This document shows positions 34,931-48,180 of a stretch of 64,000 nt of DNA, piece after piece; within the stretch, counting starts at the first letter, position 1, and the number at the start of each line of letters is the position of its first letter. The position numbers and the translations under genes were made by a program. Origin of the DNA: Excoecaria cochinchinensis (lineage: Eukaryota > Streptophyta > Magnoliopsida > Malpighiales > Euphorbiaceae); NCBI GenBank assembly GCA_947683425.1, contig CANTUQ010000296.1, forward strand, positions 372,001 through 436,000. Direction: 5' to 3'. The notes below the pieces were generated by a model. The model made no database searches. It was given only the letters and a program-made list of their open reading frames with translations, and was not told where the DNA came from.

Positions 34931-37900
34931 GGTAACCCTAGGGAAAATCGCCAGAATCGAAAAATCGTAAAAAGTAGTGAAATTTTGGATCCGAGTCCAA
35001 TAATTCGGGAGAACTTGATCGGAATAGCTACTGGAAGCTTGCCGGTCACAACGCATCGGGAATTGGCCTCGTCGGGATTTTTACGGATTTCCCTAGGGGT
35101 ACCCCTAGGGAAAATCGCCAGAATCGAAAAATCGTAAAAAGTTGTGAAATTTTGGATCCGAGTCCAATAATTCGGGAGAACTTGATCGGAATAGTTACTG
35201 GAAGCTTGCCGGTCACAACGCATCGGGAATTGGCCTCGTCGGGATTTTTACGGATTTCCCTAGGGGTACCCCTAGGGAAAATCGCCAGAATCGAAAAATC
35301 GTAAAAAGTGGTGAAATTTTGGATCCGAGTCCAATAATTCGGGAGAACTTGATCGGAATAGCTACTGGAAGCTTGCCGGTCACAACGCATCGGGAATTGG
35401 CCTCGTCGGGATCTGACGAATGTTTACGGATTTCCCTAGGGGTACCCCTAGGGAAAATCGCCAGAATCGAAAAATCGTAAAAAGTGGTGAAATTTTGGAT
35501 CCGAGTCCAATAATTCGGGAGAACTTGATCGGAATAACTACTGGAAGCTTGCCGGTCACAACGCATCGGGAATTGGCCTCGTCGGAATTTTTACGGATTT
35601 CCCTAGGGGTACTCCTAGGGAAAATCGCCAGAATCGAAAAATCGTAAAAAGTGGTGAAATTTTGGATCCGAGTCCAATAATTCGGGAGAACTTGAATCGG
35701 AATAGCTACTGGAAGCTTGCCGGTCACAACGCATCGGGAATTGGCCTCGTCGGAATTTTTACGGATTTCCCTAGGGGTACTCCTAGGGAAAATCGCCAGA
35801 ATCGAAAAATCGTAAAAAGTGGTGAAATTTTGGATCCGAGTCCAATAATTCGGGAGAACTTGATCGGAATAGCTACTGGAAGCTTGCCGGTCACAACGCA
35901 TCGGGAATTGGCCTCGTCGGGATTTTTACGGATTTTCCTAGGGGTACCCCTAGGGAAAATCGCCAGAATCGAAAAATCGTAAAATGTGGTGAAATTTTGG
36001 ATCCGAGTCAAATAATTTGGGAGAACTTGATCGGAATAGCTACTGGAAGCTTTTCGGTCACAACGCATCGGGAATTGGCCTCGTCGGGATTTTTACGGAT
36101 TTCCCTAGGGGTAACCCTAGGGAAAATCGCCAGAATCGAAAAATCGTAAAAAGTGGTGAAATTTTGGATCCGAGTCCAATAATTCGGGAGAACTTGATCG
36201 GAATAGCTACTGGAAGCTTGCCGGTCACAACGCATCGGGAATTGGCCTCGTCGGGATTTTTACGGATTTCCCTAGGGGTACCCCTAGGGAAAATCGCCAG
36301 AATCGAAAAATCGTAAAAAGTTGTGAAATTTTGGATCCGAGTCCAATAATTCGGGAGAACTTGATCGGAATAGTTACTGGAAGCTTGCCGGTCACAACGC
36401 ATCGGGAATTGGCCTCGTCGGGATTTTTACGGATTTCCCTAGGGGTACCCTAGGGAAAATCGCCAGAATCGAAAAATCGTAAAAAGTGGTGAAATTTTGG
36501 ATCCGAGTCCAATAATTCGGGAGAACTTGATCGGAATAGCTACTGGAAGCTTGCCGGTCACAACGCATCGGGAATTGGCCTCGTCGGGATCTGACGAATT
36601 TTTACGGATTTCCCTAGGGGTACCCCTAGGGAAAATCGCCAGAATCGAAAAATCGTAAAAAGTGGTGAAATTTTGGATCCGAGTCCAATAATTCGGGAGA
36701 ACTTGATCGGAATAACTACTGGAAGCTTGCCGGTCACAACGCATCGGGAATTGGCCTCGTCGGAATTTTTACGGATTTCCCTAGGGGTACTCCTAGGGAA
36801 AATCGCCAGAATCGAAAAATCGTAAAAAGTGGTGAAATTTTGGATCCGAGTCCAATAATTCGGGAGAACTTGATCGGAATAGCTACTGGAAGCTTGCCGG
36901 TCACAACGCATCGGGAATTGGCCTCGTCGGGATTTTTACGGATTTCCCTAGGGGTACCCCTAGGGAAAATCGCCAGAATCGAAAAATCGTAAAAAGTGGT
37001 GAAATTTTGGATCCGAGTCCAATAATTCGGGAGAACTTGATCGGAATAGCTACTGGAAGCTTGCCGGTCACAACGCATCGGGAATTGGCCTCGTCGGGAT
37101 TTTTACGGATTTCTCTAGGGGTACCCCTAGGGAAAATCGCCAGAATCGAAAAATCGTAAAAAGTGGTGAAATTTTGGATCCGAGTCCAATAATTCGGGAG
37201 AACTTGATCGGAATAGCTACTGGAAGCTTGCCGGTCACAACGCATCGGGAATTGGCCTCGTCGGGATCTGATGAATTTTTACGGATTTCCCTAGGGGTAA
37301 CCCTAGGGAAAATCGACAGAATCGAAAAATCGTAAAAAGTGGTGAAATTTTGGATCCGAGTCCAATAATTCGGGAGAACTTGAATCGGAATAGCTACTGG
37401 AAGCTTGCCGGTCACAACGCATCGGGAATTGGCCTCGTCGGGATTTTTACGGATTTCCCTAGGGGTACCCCTAGGGAAAATCGCCAGAATCGAAAAATCG
37501 TAAAAAGTTATGAAATTTTGGATCCGAGTCCAATAATTCGGGAGAACTTGATCGGAATAGCTACTGGAAGCTTGCCGGTCACAACGCATCGGGAATTGGC
37601 CTCGTCGGGATTTTTACGGATTTCCCTAGGGGTACCCCTAGGGAAAATTGCCAGAATCGAAAAATCGTAAAAAGTGGTGAAATTTTGGATCCGAGTCCAA
37701 TAATTCGGGAGAACTGATCGGAATAGCTACTGGAAGCTTGCCGGTCACAACGCATCGGGAATTGGCCTCGTCGGGATCTGACGAATTTTTACGGATTTCC
37801 CTAGGGGTACCCCTACGGAAAATCGCCAGAATCGAAAAATCGTAAAAAGTGGTGAAATTTTGGATCCGAGTCCAATAATTCGGGAGAACTTGATCGGAAT

Positions 37901-40900
37901 AGCTACTGGAAGCTTGCCGGTCACAACGCATCGGGAATTGGCCTCGTCGGAATTTTTACGGATTTCCCTAGGGGTACTCCTAGGGAAAATCGCCAGAATC
38001 GAAAAATCGTAAAAAGTGGTGAAATTTTGGATCCGAGTCCAATAATTCGGGAGAACTTGATCGGAATAGCTACTGGAAGCTTGCCGGTCACAACGCATCG
38101 GGAATTGGCCTCGTCGGGATTTTTACGGATTTCCCTAGGGGTACCCCTAGGGAAAATCGCCAGAATCGAAAAATCGTAAAATGTGGTGAAATTTTGGATC
38201 CGAGTCAAATAATTTGGGAGAACTTGATCGAAATAGCTACTGGAAGCTTTTCGGTCAAAACGCATCGGGAATTGGCCTCGTCGGGATTTTTACGGATTTC
38301 CCTAGGGGTACCCCTAGGGAAAATCGCCAGAATCGAAAAATCGTAAAAAGTGGTGAAATTTTGGATCCGAGTCCAATAATTCGAGAGAACTTGATCGGAA
38401 TAGCTACTGGAAGCTTGCCGGTCATAACGCATCGGGAATTGGCCTCGTCGGAATTTTTACGTATTTCCCTAGGGGTACTCCTAAGGAAAATCGCCAGAAT
38501 CGAAAAATCGTTAAAAAGTGGTGAAATTTTGGATCCGAGTCCAATAATTCGGGAGAACTTGATCGGGATAGCTACTGGAAGCTTGCCGGTCACAACGCAT
38601 CGGGAATTGGCCTCGTCGGGATTTTTACGGATTTCCCTAGGGGTACCCCTAGGGAAAATCGCCAGAATCGAAAAATCGTAAAAAGTGGTGAAATTTTGGA
38701 TTCGAGTCCAATAATTCGGGAGAACTTGATCGAAATAGCTACTGGAAGCTTGCCGGTCACAATGCATCGGGAATTGGCCTCGTCGGGATTTTTACGGATT
38801 TCCCTAGGGGTACCCCTAGGGAAAATCGCCAGAATCGAAAAATCGTAAAAAGTGGTGAAATTTTGGATCCGAGTCCAATAATTCGGGAGAACTTGATCGG
38901 AATAGCTACTGGAAGCTTTTCGGTCACAACGCATCGGGAATTGGCCTCGTCGGGATTTTTACGGATTTCCCTAGGGGTACCCCTAGGGAAAATCGCCAGA
39001 ATCGAAAAATCGTAAAAAGTGGTGAAATTTTGGATCCGAGTCCAATAATTCGAGAGAACTTGATCGGAATAGCTACTGGAAGCTTGCCGGTCACAATGCA
39101 TCGGGAATTGGCCTCGTCGGAATTTTTACGTATTTCCCTAGGGGGTACTCCTAGGGAAAATCGCCAGAATCGAAAAATCGTAAAAAGTGGTGAAATTTTG
39201 GATCCGAGTCCAATAATTCGGGAGAACTTGATCGGAATAGCAACTGGAAGCTTGCCGGTCACAACGCATCGGAAATTGGCCTCGTCGGGATTTTTACGGA
39301 TTTCCCTAGGGGTACCCCTAGGGAAAATCGCCAGAATCGAAAAATCGTAAAAAGTGGTGAAATTTTGGATCCGAGTCCAATAATTCGGGAGAACTTGATC
39401 GGAATAGCTACTGGAAGCTTGCCGGTCACAACGCATCGGGAATTGGCCTCGTCGGGATTTTTACGGATTTCCCTAGGGGTACCCCTAGGGAAAATCGCCA
39501 GAATCGAAAAATCGTAAAAAGTGGTGAAATTTTGGATCCGAGTCCAATAATTTGGGAGAACTTGATCGGAATAGCTACTGGAAGCTTGCCGGTCACAACG
39601 CATCGGGAATTGGCCTCGTCGGGATCTGACGAATTTTTACGGATTTTCCTAGGGGTAACCCTAGGGAAAATCGCCAGAATCGAAAAATCGTAAAAAGTGG
39701 TGAAATTTTGGATCCGAGTCCAATAATTCGGGAGAACTTGATCGGAATAGCTACTGGAAGCTTTCCGGTCACAACGCATCGGGAATTTGCCTCGTCGGGA
39801 TTTTTACGGATTTCCCTAGGGAAAATCGCCAGAATCGAAAAATCGTAAAAAGTGGTGAAATTTTGGATCCGAGTCCAATAATTCGGGAGAACTTGATCGG
39901 AATAGCTACTGGAAGCTTGCCGGTCACAACGCATCGGGAATTGGCCTCGTCGGAATTTTTACGGATTTCCCTAGGGGTACTCCTAGGGAAAATCGCCAGA
40001 ATCGAAAAATCGTAAAAAGTGGTGAAATTTTTGATCCGAGTCCAATAATTCGGGAGAACTTGATCGGAATAGCTACTGGAAGCTTGCCGGTCACAACGCA
40101 TCGGGAATTGGCCTCGTCGGGATTTTTACGGATTTCCCTAGGGGTACCCCTAGGGAAAATCGCCAGAATCGAAAAATCGTAAAAAGTGGTGAAATTTTGG
40201 ATCCGAGTCCAATAATTCGGGAGAACTTGATCGGAATAGCTACTGGATGCTTGCCGGTCACAACGCATCGGGAATTGGCCTCGTCGGGATCTGACGAATT
40301 TTTACGGATTTCCCTAGGGGTACCCCTAGGGAAAATCGCCAGAATCGAAAAATCGTAAAAAGTGGTGAAATTTTGGATCCGAGTCCAATAATTCGGGAGA
40401 ACTTGATCGGAATAGCTACTGGAAGCTTGCCGGTCACAACTCATCGGGAATTGGCCTCGTCGGGATCTGACAAATTTTTACGGATTTCCCTAGGGGTACC
40501 CCAAGGGAAAATCGCCAGAATCGAAAAATGGTAAAAAGTGGTGAAATTTTTGATCCGAGTCCAATAATTCGGGAGAACTTTATCGGAATAGCTACTGGAA
40601 GCTTGCCGGTCACAACGCATCGGGAATTGGCCTCGTCGGGATTTTTACGGATTTCCCTAGGGGTAACCCTAGGGAAAATCGCAAGAATCGAAAAATCGTA
40701 AAAAGTGGTGAAATTTTGGATCCGAGTTCAATAATTCGGGAGAACTTGATCGGAATAGCTACTGGAAGCTTGCCGGTCACAACGAATCGGGAATTGGTCT
40801 CGTCGGGATCTGACGAATTTTTACGGATTTCCCTAAGGGTACCCCTAGGGAAAATCGCCAGAATCGAAAAATCATAAAAAGTGGTGAAATTTTGGATCCG

Positions 40901-41070
40901 AGTCCAATAATTCGGGAGAACTTGATCGGAATAGCTACTGGAAGCTTGCCGGTCACAACGCATCGGGAATTGGCCTCGTCCGGATCTGACGAATTTTTAC
41001 GGATTTCCCTAGGGGTACCCCAAGGGAAAATCGCCAGAATCAAAAAATCATAAAAAGTAGTGAAATTTTG
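34931..41070. repeat. Short-monomer-rich segment, clean, includes right copy of the 1,861-bp-offset duplication
   Basis: About 35400-36790 is the clean partner of 33540-34930. The rest, to 41070, is a mixture dominated by 167-bp monomers with the GGAAT/GTACTCC subfamily scattered through it (for example 35586, 35753, 36771, 37949, 38451, 39118, 39954). It includes one 155-bp monomer at 39695-39849 and a one-base insertion near 38512 (CGTTAAAAAG). From about 40.4 kb substitutions per monomer increase, with markers such as GTACCCCAAGGG (40497, 41020) and AAATCATAAAA (40869, 41047). Confidence 0.75.
39695..39849. repeat. 155-bp monomer with 12-bp palindrome deletion
   Basis: A short monomer in which the sequence reads GGATTTCCCTAGGGAAAATCG at about 39807-39827. 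One of the two CCCTAGGG copies and the GTAC spacer are missing, exactly 12 bp. The result still has a smaller palindrome. The same deletion appears independently at about 55425 in a long monomer. Slippage or recombination between the 8-bp direct repeats explains both. Confidence 0.9.
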
Positions 41071-43370
41071 GATACGAGTCCAATAATTCGGGAGAACTTG
41101 ATCGGAATAGCTACTGGAAGCTTGCCGGTCACAACGTATCGGGAATTGGCCTCGTCGGGATCTGACGAATTTTTACGGATTTCCCTAGGGGTACCCCTAG
41201 TGAAAATCGCCAGAATCGAAAAATCGTAAAAAGTGGTGAAATTTTTGATCCGAGTCCAATAATTCGGGAGAACTTGATCGGAATAGCTATTGGAAGCTTG
41301 CCGGTCACAACGCATCGGGAATTGGCCTCGTCGGGATCTGACGAATTTTTACAAATTTTCCTAGGGGTACACCTAGGGAAAATCGCCAGAATCGAAAAAT
41401 CGTAAAAAGTGGTGATATTTTTGATCCGAGTCCAATAATTCGGGAGAACTTGATCGGAATAGCTACTGAAAGCTTGCCGGTCACAACGCATCGGGAATTG
41501 GCCTCGTCGGAATTTTTACGGATTTCCCTAGGGGTACTCCTAGGGAAAATCGCCAGAATCGAAAAATCGTAAAAAGTGGTGAAATTTTTGATCCGAGTCC
41601 AATAATTCGGGAGAACTTGATCGGAATAGCTACTGGAAGCTTGCCGGTCACAACGCATCGGGAATTGGCCTCGTCGAGATCTGACGAATTTTTACGGATT
41701 TCCCTAGGGGTACCCCTAGGAGAATTTGCCAGAATCGAAAAATCGTAAAAAGTGGTGAAATTTTGGATCCGAGTCCAATAATTCGGGAGAACTTGATCGG
41801 AATAGCTACTGGAAGCTTGCCGGTCACAACGCATCGGGAATTGGCCTCGTCGGAATTTTTACGGATTTCCCTAGTGGTACTCCTAGGGAAAATCGCCAGA
41901 ATCGAAAAATCGTAAAAAGTGGTGAAATTTTGGATCCGAGTCCAATAATTCGGGAGAACTTGATCGGAATAGCTACTGGAAGCTTGCCGGTCACAACGCA
42001 TCGGGAATTGGCCTCGTCGGGATCTGACGAATTTTTACGGATTTCCCTAGGGGTACCCCTAGGGAAAATCGCCAGAATCGAAAAATCGTAAAAAGTGGTG
42101 AAATTTTTGATCCGAGTCCAATAATTCGAGAGAACTTGATCGGAATAGCTACTGGAAGCTTGCCGGTCGCAACGATATGGGAATTGGCCTCGTCGGGATC
42201 TGACGAATTTTTACGGATTTCCTTAGGGGTACCCCTAGGGAAAATCGCCAGAATCGAAAAATCGTAAAAAGTGGTGAAATTTTGGATCCGAGTCCAATAA
42301 TTCGGGAGAACTTGAACGAAATAGCTACTAGAAGCTTGCCGGTCACAACGCATCGGGAATTTGCCTCGTCGGGATTTTTACGGATTTCCCTAGGGGTACT
42401 CCTAGGGAAAATCTCAAGAATCGAAAAATCGTAAAAAATGGTGAAATTTTGGATCCGAGTCCAATAATTCGGGAGAACTTGATCGGAATAGCTACTGGAA
42501 GCTTTCCGGTCACAACGCATCGGGAATTGGCCTCGTCGGAATTTTTACGGATTTCCCTAGGGGTACTCCTAGGGAAAATCGCCAGAATCGAAAAATCGTA
42601 AAAAGTGGTGAAATTTTTGATCCGAGTCCAATAATTCGGGAGAACTTGATCGGAATAGCTACTGGAAGCTTGCCGGTCACAACGCATCGGGAATTGGCCT
42701 CGTCGGGATTTTTACGGATTTCCCTAGGGGTACCCCTAGGGAAAATCGCCAGAATCGAAAAATCGTAAAAAGTGGTGAAATTTTGGATCCGAGTCCAATA
42801 ATTCGGGAGAACTTGATCGGAATAGCTACTGGAAGCTTGCCGGTCACAACGCATCGGGAATTGGCCTCGTCGGGATTTTTACGGATTTCCCTAGGGGTAC
42901 CCCTAGGGAAAATCGCCAGAATCGAAAAATCGTAAAAAGTGGTGAAATTTTGGATCCGAGTCCAATAATTCGGGAGAACTTGATCGGAATAGCTACTGGA
43001 AGCTTGCCGGTCACAACGCATCGGGAATTGGCCTCGTCGGGATCTGACGAATTTTTACGGATTTCCCTAGGGGTACCCCTAGGGAAAATCGCCAGAATCG
43101 AAAAATTGTAAAAAGTGGTGAAATTTTTGATCCGAGTCCAATAATTCGGGAGAACTTGATCGGAATAGCTACTGGAAGCTTTCCGGTCACAACGCATCGG
43201 GAATTGGCCTCGTCGGGATTTTTATGGATTTCCCTAGGGGTACCCCTAGGAAAAATCGCCAGAATCGAAAAATCGTAAAAAGTGGTGAAATTTTGGATCC
43301 GAGTCCAATAATTCGGGAGAACTTAATCGGAATAGCTACTGGAAGCTTGCCGGTCACAACGCATCGGGAA
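41071..43370. repeat. Left copy of a 6,481-bp-offset duplication
   Basis: Matches about 47552-49851. Shared markers: GATACGAG (41071, 47552), CTAGTGAAAATCG (41198, 47679), TTACAAATTTTCC (41350, 47831), GTGATATTTTTG (41411, 47892), GGTCGCAACGATATGGG (42164, 48645), TTGAACGAAATAG (42313, 48794) and AAATCTCAAG (42409, 48890). A few differences were noticed near 41722, 41872 and 48212. The region between the copies is filled by the 1,530- and 1,882-bp duplications. Confidence 0.85.
41840..43369. repeat. Copy 1 of a 1,530-bp nonamer duplication
   Basis: Nine monomers (six of 167 bp, three of 176 bp) repeat at an offset of 1,530 bp in 43370-44899. Shared variants: CTAGTGGTACTCC (41872, 43402), GGTCGCAACGATATGGG (42164, 43694), TTGAACGAAATA (42313, 43843) and AAATCTCAAG (42409, 43939). 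Differences include ATCTACTAG for AGCTACTAG at 43853 and AAAAATTGG for AAAAAATGG near 43965. Confidence 0.85.
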
Positions 43371-44899
43371 TTGGCCTCGTCGGAATTTTTACGGATTTCC
43401 CTAGTGGTACTCCTAGGGAAAATCGCCAGAATCGAAAAATCGTAAAAAGTGGTGAAATTTTGGATCCGAGTCCAATAATTCGGGAGAACTTGATCGGAAT
43501 AGCTACTGGAAGCTTGCCGGTCACAACGCATCGGGAATTGGCCTCGTCGGGATCTGACGAATTTTTACGGATTTCCCTAGGGGTACCCCTAGGGAAAATC
43601 GCCAGAATCGAAAAATCGTAAAAAGTGGTGAAATTTTTGATCCGAGTCCAATAATTTGAGAGAACTTGATCGGAATAGCTACTGGAAGCTTGCCGGTCGC
43701 AACGATATGGGAATTGGCCTCGTCGGGATCTGACGAATTTTTACGGATTTCCTTAGGGGTACCCCTAGGGAAAATCGCCAGAATCGAAAAATCGTAAAAA
43801 GTGGTGAAATTTTGGATCCGAGTCCAATAATTCGGGAGAACTTGAACGAAATATCTACTAGAAGCTTGCCGGTCACAACGCATCGGGAATTGGCCTCGTC
43901 GGGATTTTTACGGATTTCCCTAGGGGTACTCCTAGGGAAAATCTCAAGAATCGAAAAATCGTAAAAATTGGTGAAATTTTGGATCCGAGTCCAATAATTC
44001 GGGAGAACTTGATCGGAATAGCTACTGGAAGCTTTCCGGTCACAACGCATCGGGAATTGGCCTCGTCGGAATTTTTACGGATTTCCTTAGGGGTACTCCT
44101 AGGGAAAATCGCCAGAATCGAAAAATCGTAAAAAGTGGTGAAATTTTTGATCCGAGTCCAATAATTCGGGAGAACTTGATCGGAATAGCTACTGGAAGCT
44201 TTCCGGTCACAACGCATCGGGAATTGGCCTCGTCGGGATTTTTACGGATTTCCCTAGGGGTACCCCTAGGGAAAATCGCCAGAATCGAAAAATCGTAAAA
44301 AGTGGTGAAATTTTGGATCCGAGTCCAATAATTCGGGAGAACTTGATCGGAATAGCTACTGGAAGCTTGCCGGTCACAACGCATCGGGAATTGGCCTCGT
44401 CGGGATTTTTATGGATTTCCCTATGGGTACCCCTAGGGAAAATCGCCAGAATCGAAAAATCGTAAAAAGTGGTGAAATTTTGGATCCGAGTCCAATAATT
44501 CGGGAAAACTTGATCGGAATAGCTACTGGAAGCTTGCCGGTCACAACGCATCGGGAATTGGCCTCGTCGGGATCTGACGAATTTTTACGGATTTCCCTAG
44601 GGGTACCCCTAGGGAAAATCGCCAGAATCGAAAAATTGTAAAAAGTGGTGAAATTTTTGTTCCGAGTCCAATAATTCGGGAGAACTTGATCGGAATAGCT
44701 ACTGGAAGCTTTCCGGTCACAACGCATCGGGAATTGGCCTCGTCGGGATTTTTATGGATTTCCCTAGGGGTACCCCTAGGAAAAATCGCCAGAATCGAAA
44801 AATCGTAAAAAGTGGTGAAATTTTGGATCCGAGTCCAATAATTTGGGAGAACTTGATCGGAATAGCTACTGGAAGCTTGCCGGTCACAACGCATTGGGA
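43370..44899. repeat. Copy 2 of the 1,530-bp nonamer duplication
   Basis: Adjacent direct partner of 41840-43369. Its right part holds TTTTATGGATTT with CCTAGGAAAAATCG (about 44750-44790), which pairs with about 43220-43260 of copy 1 and recurs near 46630 and 49705. That shows how this block was reused in the neighbouring 1,882- and 6,481-bp-offset duplications. Confidence 0.85.
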
Positions 44900-46300
44900 A
44901 TTGGCCTCGTCGAAATTTTTACGGATTTCCCTAGGGGTACTCCTAGGGAATATCACCAGAATCGAAAAATCGTAAAAAGTGGTGAAATTTTGGATCCGAG
45001 TCCAATAATTCGGGAGAACTTGATCGGAATAGCTACTGGAAGCTTGCCGGTCACAACGCATCGGGAATTGGCCTCGTCGGGATTTTTACGGATTTCCCTA
45101 GGGGTACCCCTAGGGAAAATCGCCAGAATCGAAAAATCGTAAAAAGTGGTGAAATTTTGGATCCGAGTCCAATAATTCGGGAGAACTTGATCGGAATAGC
45201 TACTGGAAGCTTGCCGGTCACAACGCATCGGGAATTGGCCTCGTCGGGATTTTTACGGATTTCCCTAGGGGTACCCCTAGGGAAAATCGCCAGAATCGAA
45301 AAATCGTAAAAAGTGGTGAAATTTTGGATCCGAGTCCAATAATTCGGGAGAACTTGATCGGAATAGCTACTGGAAGCTTGCCGGTCACAACGCATCGGGA
45401 ATTGGCCTCGTCGGGATTTTTACGGATTTCCCTAGGTGTACCCCTAGGGAAAATCGCCAGAATCGAAAAATCGTAAAAAGTGGTGAAATTTTGGATCCGA
45501 GTCCAATAATTCGGGAGAACTTGATCGGAATAGCTACTGGAAGCTTTCCGGTCACAACGCATCGGGAATTGGCCTCGTCGGGATCTGACGAATTTTTACG
45601 GATTTCCCTAGGGGTACCCCTAGGGAAAATCGCCAGAATCGAAAAATCGTAAAAAGTGGTGAAATTTTTGATACGAGTCCAATAATTCGGGAGAACTTGA
45701 TCGGAATAGCTACTGGAAGCTTGCCGGTCACAACGCATCGGGAATTGGCCTCGTCGGGATCTGACGAATTTTTACGGATTTCCCTAGGGGTACCCCTAGT
45801 GAAAATCGCCAGAATCGAAAAATCGTAAAAAGTGGTGAAATTTTTGATCCGAGTCCAATAATTCGGGAGAACTTGATCGGAATAGCTATTGGAAGCTTGC
45901 CGGTCACAACGCATCGGGAATTGGCCTCGTCGGGATCTGACGAATTTTTACAAATTTTCCTAGGGGTACACCTAGGGAAAATCGCCAGAATCGAAAAATC
46001 GTAAAAAGTGGTGATATTTTTGATCCGAGTCCAATAATTCGGGAGAACTTGATCGGAATAGCTACTGGAAGCTTGCCGGTCACAACGCATCGGGAATTGG
46101 CCTCGTCGGAATTTTTACGGATTTCCCTAGGGGTACTCCTAGGGAAAATCGCCAGAATCGAAAAATCGTAAAAAGTGGTGAAATTTTTGATCCGAGTCCA
46201 ATAATTCGGGAGAACTTGATCGGAATAGCTACTGGAAGCTTGCCGGTCACAACGCATCGGGAATTGGCCTCGTCGGGATCTGACGAATTTTTACGGATTT
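44540..46300. repeat. Left copy of a 1,882-bp-offset duplication
   Basis: Eleven-monomer period (six of 167 bp, five of 176 bp) shared with about 46420-48180. Markers: TTTTTGTTCCGAG (44655, 46537), GGAATATCACC (44948, 46830), GGTGTACCCC (45435, 47317), GATACGAG (45670, 47552), CTAGTGAAAATCG (45797, 47679), TTACAAATTTTCC (45949, 47831) and GTGATATTTTTG (46010, 47892). An additional TTTTTGTTCCGAG monomer near 46358 sits at the junction, so the exact breakpoints are uncertain. Confidence 0.83.
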
Positions 46301-46419
46301 CCCTAGGGGTACCCCTAGGGAAAATCGCCAGAATCGAAAAATTGTAAAAAGTGGTGAAATTTTTGTTCCGAGTCCAATAATTCGGGAGAACTTGATCGGA
46401 ATAGCTACTGGAAGCTTTC

Positions 46420-48180
46420 CGGTCACAACGCATCGGGAATTGGCCTCGTCGGGATCTGACGAATTTTTACGGATTTCCCTAGGGGTACCCCTAGGGAAAA
46501 TCGCCAGAATCGAAAAATTGTAAAAAGTGGTGAAATTTTTGTTCCGAGTCCAATAATTCGGGAGAACTTGATCGGAATAGCTACTGGAAGCTTTCCGGTC
46601 ACAACGCATCGGGAATTGGCCTCGTCGGGATTTTTATGGATTTCCCTAGGGGTACCCCTAGGAAAAATCGCCAGAATCGAAAAATCGTAAAAAGTGGTGA
46701 AATTTTGGATCCGAGTCCAATAATTTGGGAGAACTTGATCGGAATAGCTACTGGAAGCTTGCCGGTCACAACGCATCGGGAATTGGCCTCGTCGAAATTT
46801 TTACGGATTTCCCTAGGGGTACTCCTAGGGAATATCACCAGAATCGAAAAATCGTAAAAAGTGGTGAAATTTTGGATCCGAGTCCAATAATTCGGGAGAA
46901 CTTGATCGGAATAGCTACTGGAAGCTTGCCGGTCACAACGCATCGGGAATTGGCCTCGTCGGGATTTTTACGGATTTCCCTAGGGGTACCCCTAGGGAAA
47001 ATCGCCAGAATCGAAAAATCGTAAAAAGTGGTGAAATTTTGGATCCGAGTCCAATAATTCGGGAGAACTTGATCGGAATAGCTACTGGAAGCTTGCCGGT
47101 CACAACGCATCGGGAATTGGCCTCGTCGGGATTTTTACGGATTTCCCTAGGGGTACCCCTAGGGAAAATCGCCAGAATCGAAAAATCGTAAAAAGTGGTG
47201 AAATTTTGGATCCGAGTCCAATAATTCGGGAGAACTTGATCGGAATAGCTACTGGAAGCTTGCCGGTCACAACGCATCGGGAATTGGCCTCGTCGGGATT
47301 TTTACGGATTTCCCTAGGTGTACCCCTAGGGAAAATCGCCAGAATCGAAAAATCGTAAAAAGTGGTGAAATTTTGGATCCGAGTCCAATAATTCGGGAGA
47401 ACTTGATCGGAATAGCTACTGGAAGCTTTCCGGTCACAACGCATCGGGAATTGGCCTCGTCGGGATCTGACGAATTTTTACGGATTTCCCTAGGGGTACC
47501 CCTAGGGAAAATCGCCAGAATCGAAAAATCGTAAAAAGTGGTGAAATTTTTGATACGAGTCCAATAATTCGGGAGAACTTGATCGGAATAGCTACTGGAA
47601 GCTTGCCGGTCACAACGCATCGGGAATTGGCCTCGTCGGGATCTGACGAATTTTTACGGATTTCCCTAGGGGTACCCCTAGTGAAAATCGCCAGAATCGA
47701 AAAATCATAAAAAGTGGTGAAATTTTTGATCCGAGTCCAATAATTCGGGAGAACTTGATCGGAATAGCTATTGGAAGCTTGCCGGTCACAACGCATCGGG
47801 AATTGGCCTCGTCGGGATCTGACGAATTTTTACAAATTTTCCTAGGGGTACACCTAGGGAAAATCGCCAGAATCGAAAAATCGTAAAAAGTGGTGATATT
47901 TTTGATCCGAGTCCAATAATTCGGGAGAACTTGATCGGAATAGCTACTGGAAGCTTGCCGGTCACAACGCATCGGGAATTGGCCTCGTCGGAATTTTTAC
48001 GGATTTCCCTAGGGGTACTCCTAGGGAAAATCGCCAGAATCGAAAAATCGTAAAAAGTGGTGAAATTTTTGATCCGAGTCCAATAATTCGGGAGAACTTG
48101 ATCGGAATAGCTACTGGAAGCTTGCCGGTCACAACGCATCGGGAATTGGCCTCGTCGGGATCTGACGAATTTTTACGGAT
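46420..48180. repeat. Right copy of the 1,882-bp-offset duplication
   Basis: Partner of 44540-46300. Differences noticed include GCATCGGG near 46769 where the left copy has GCATTGGG (44893), and AAATCATAAAA near 47705 where the left copy has AAATCGTAAAA. From about 47552 on it simultaneously matches 41071 onward at the 6,481-bp offset. One stretch is therefore present three times: about 41.1-41.6, 45.7-46.2 and 47.6-48.1 kb. Confidence 0.83.
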
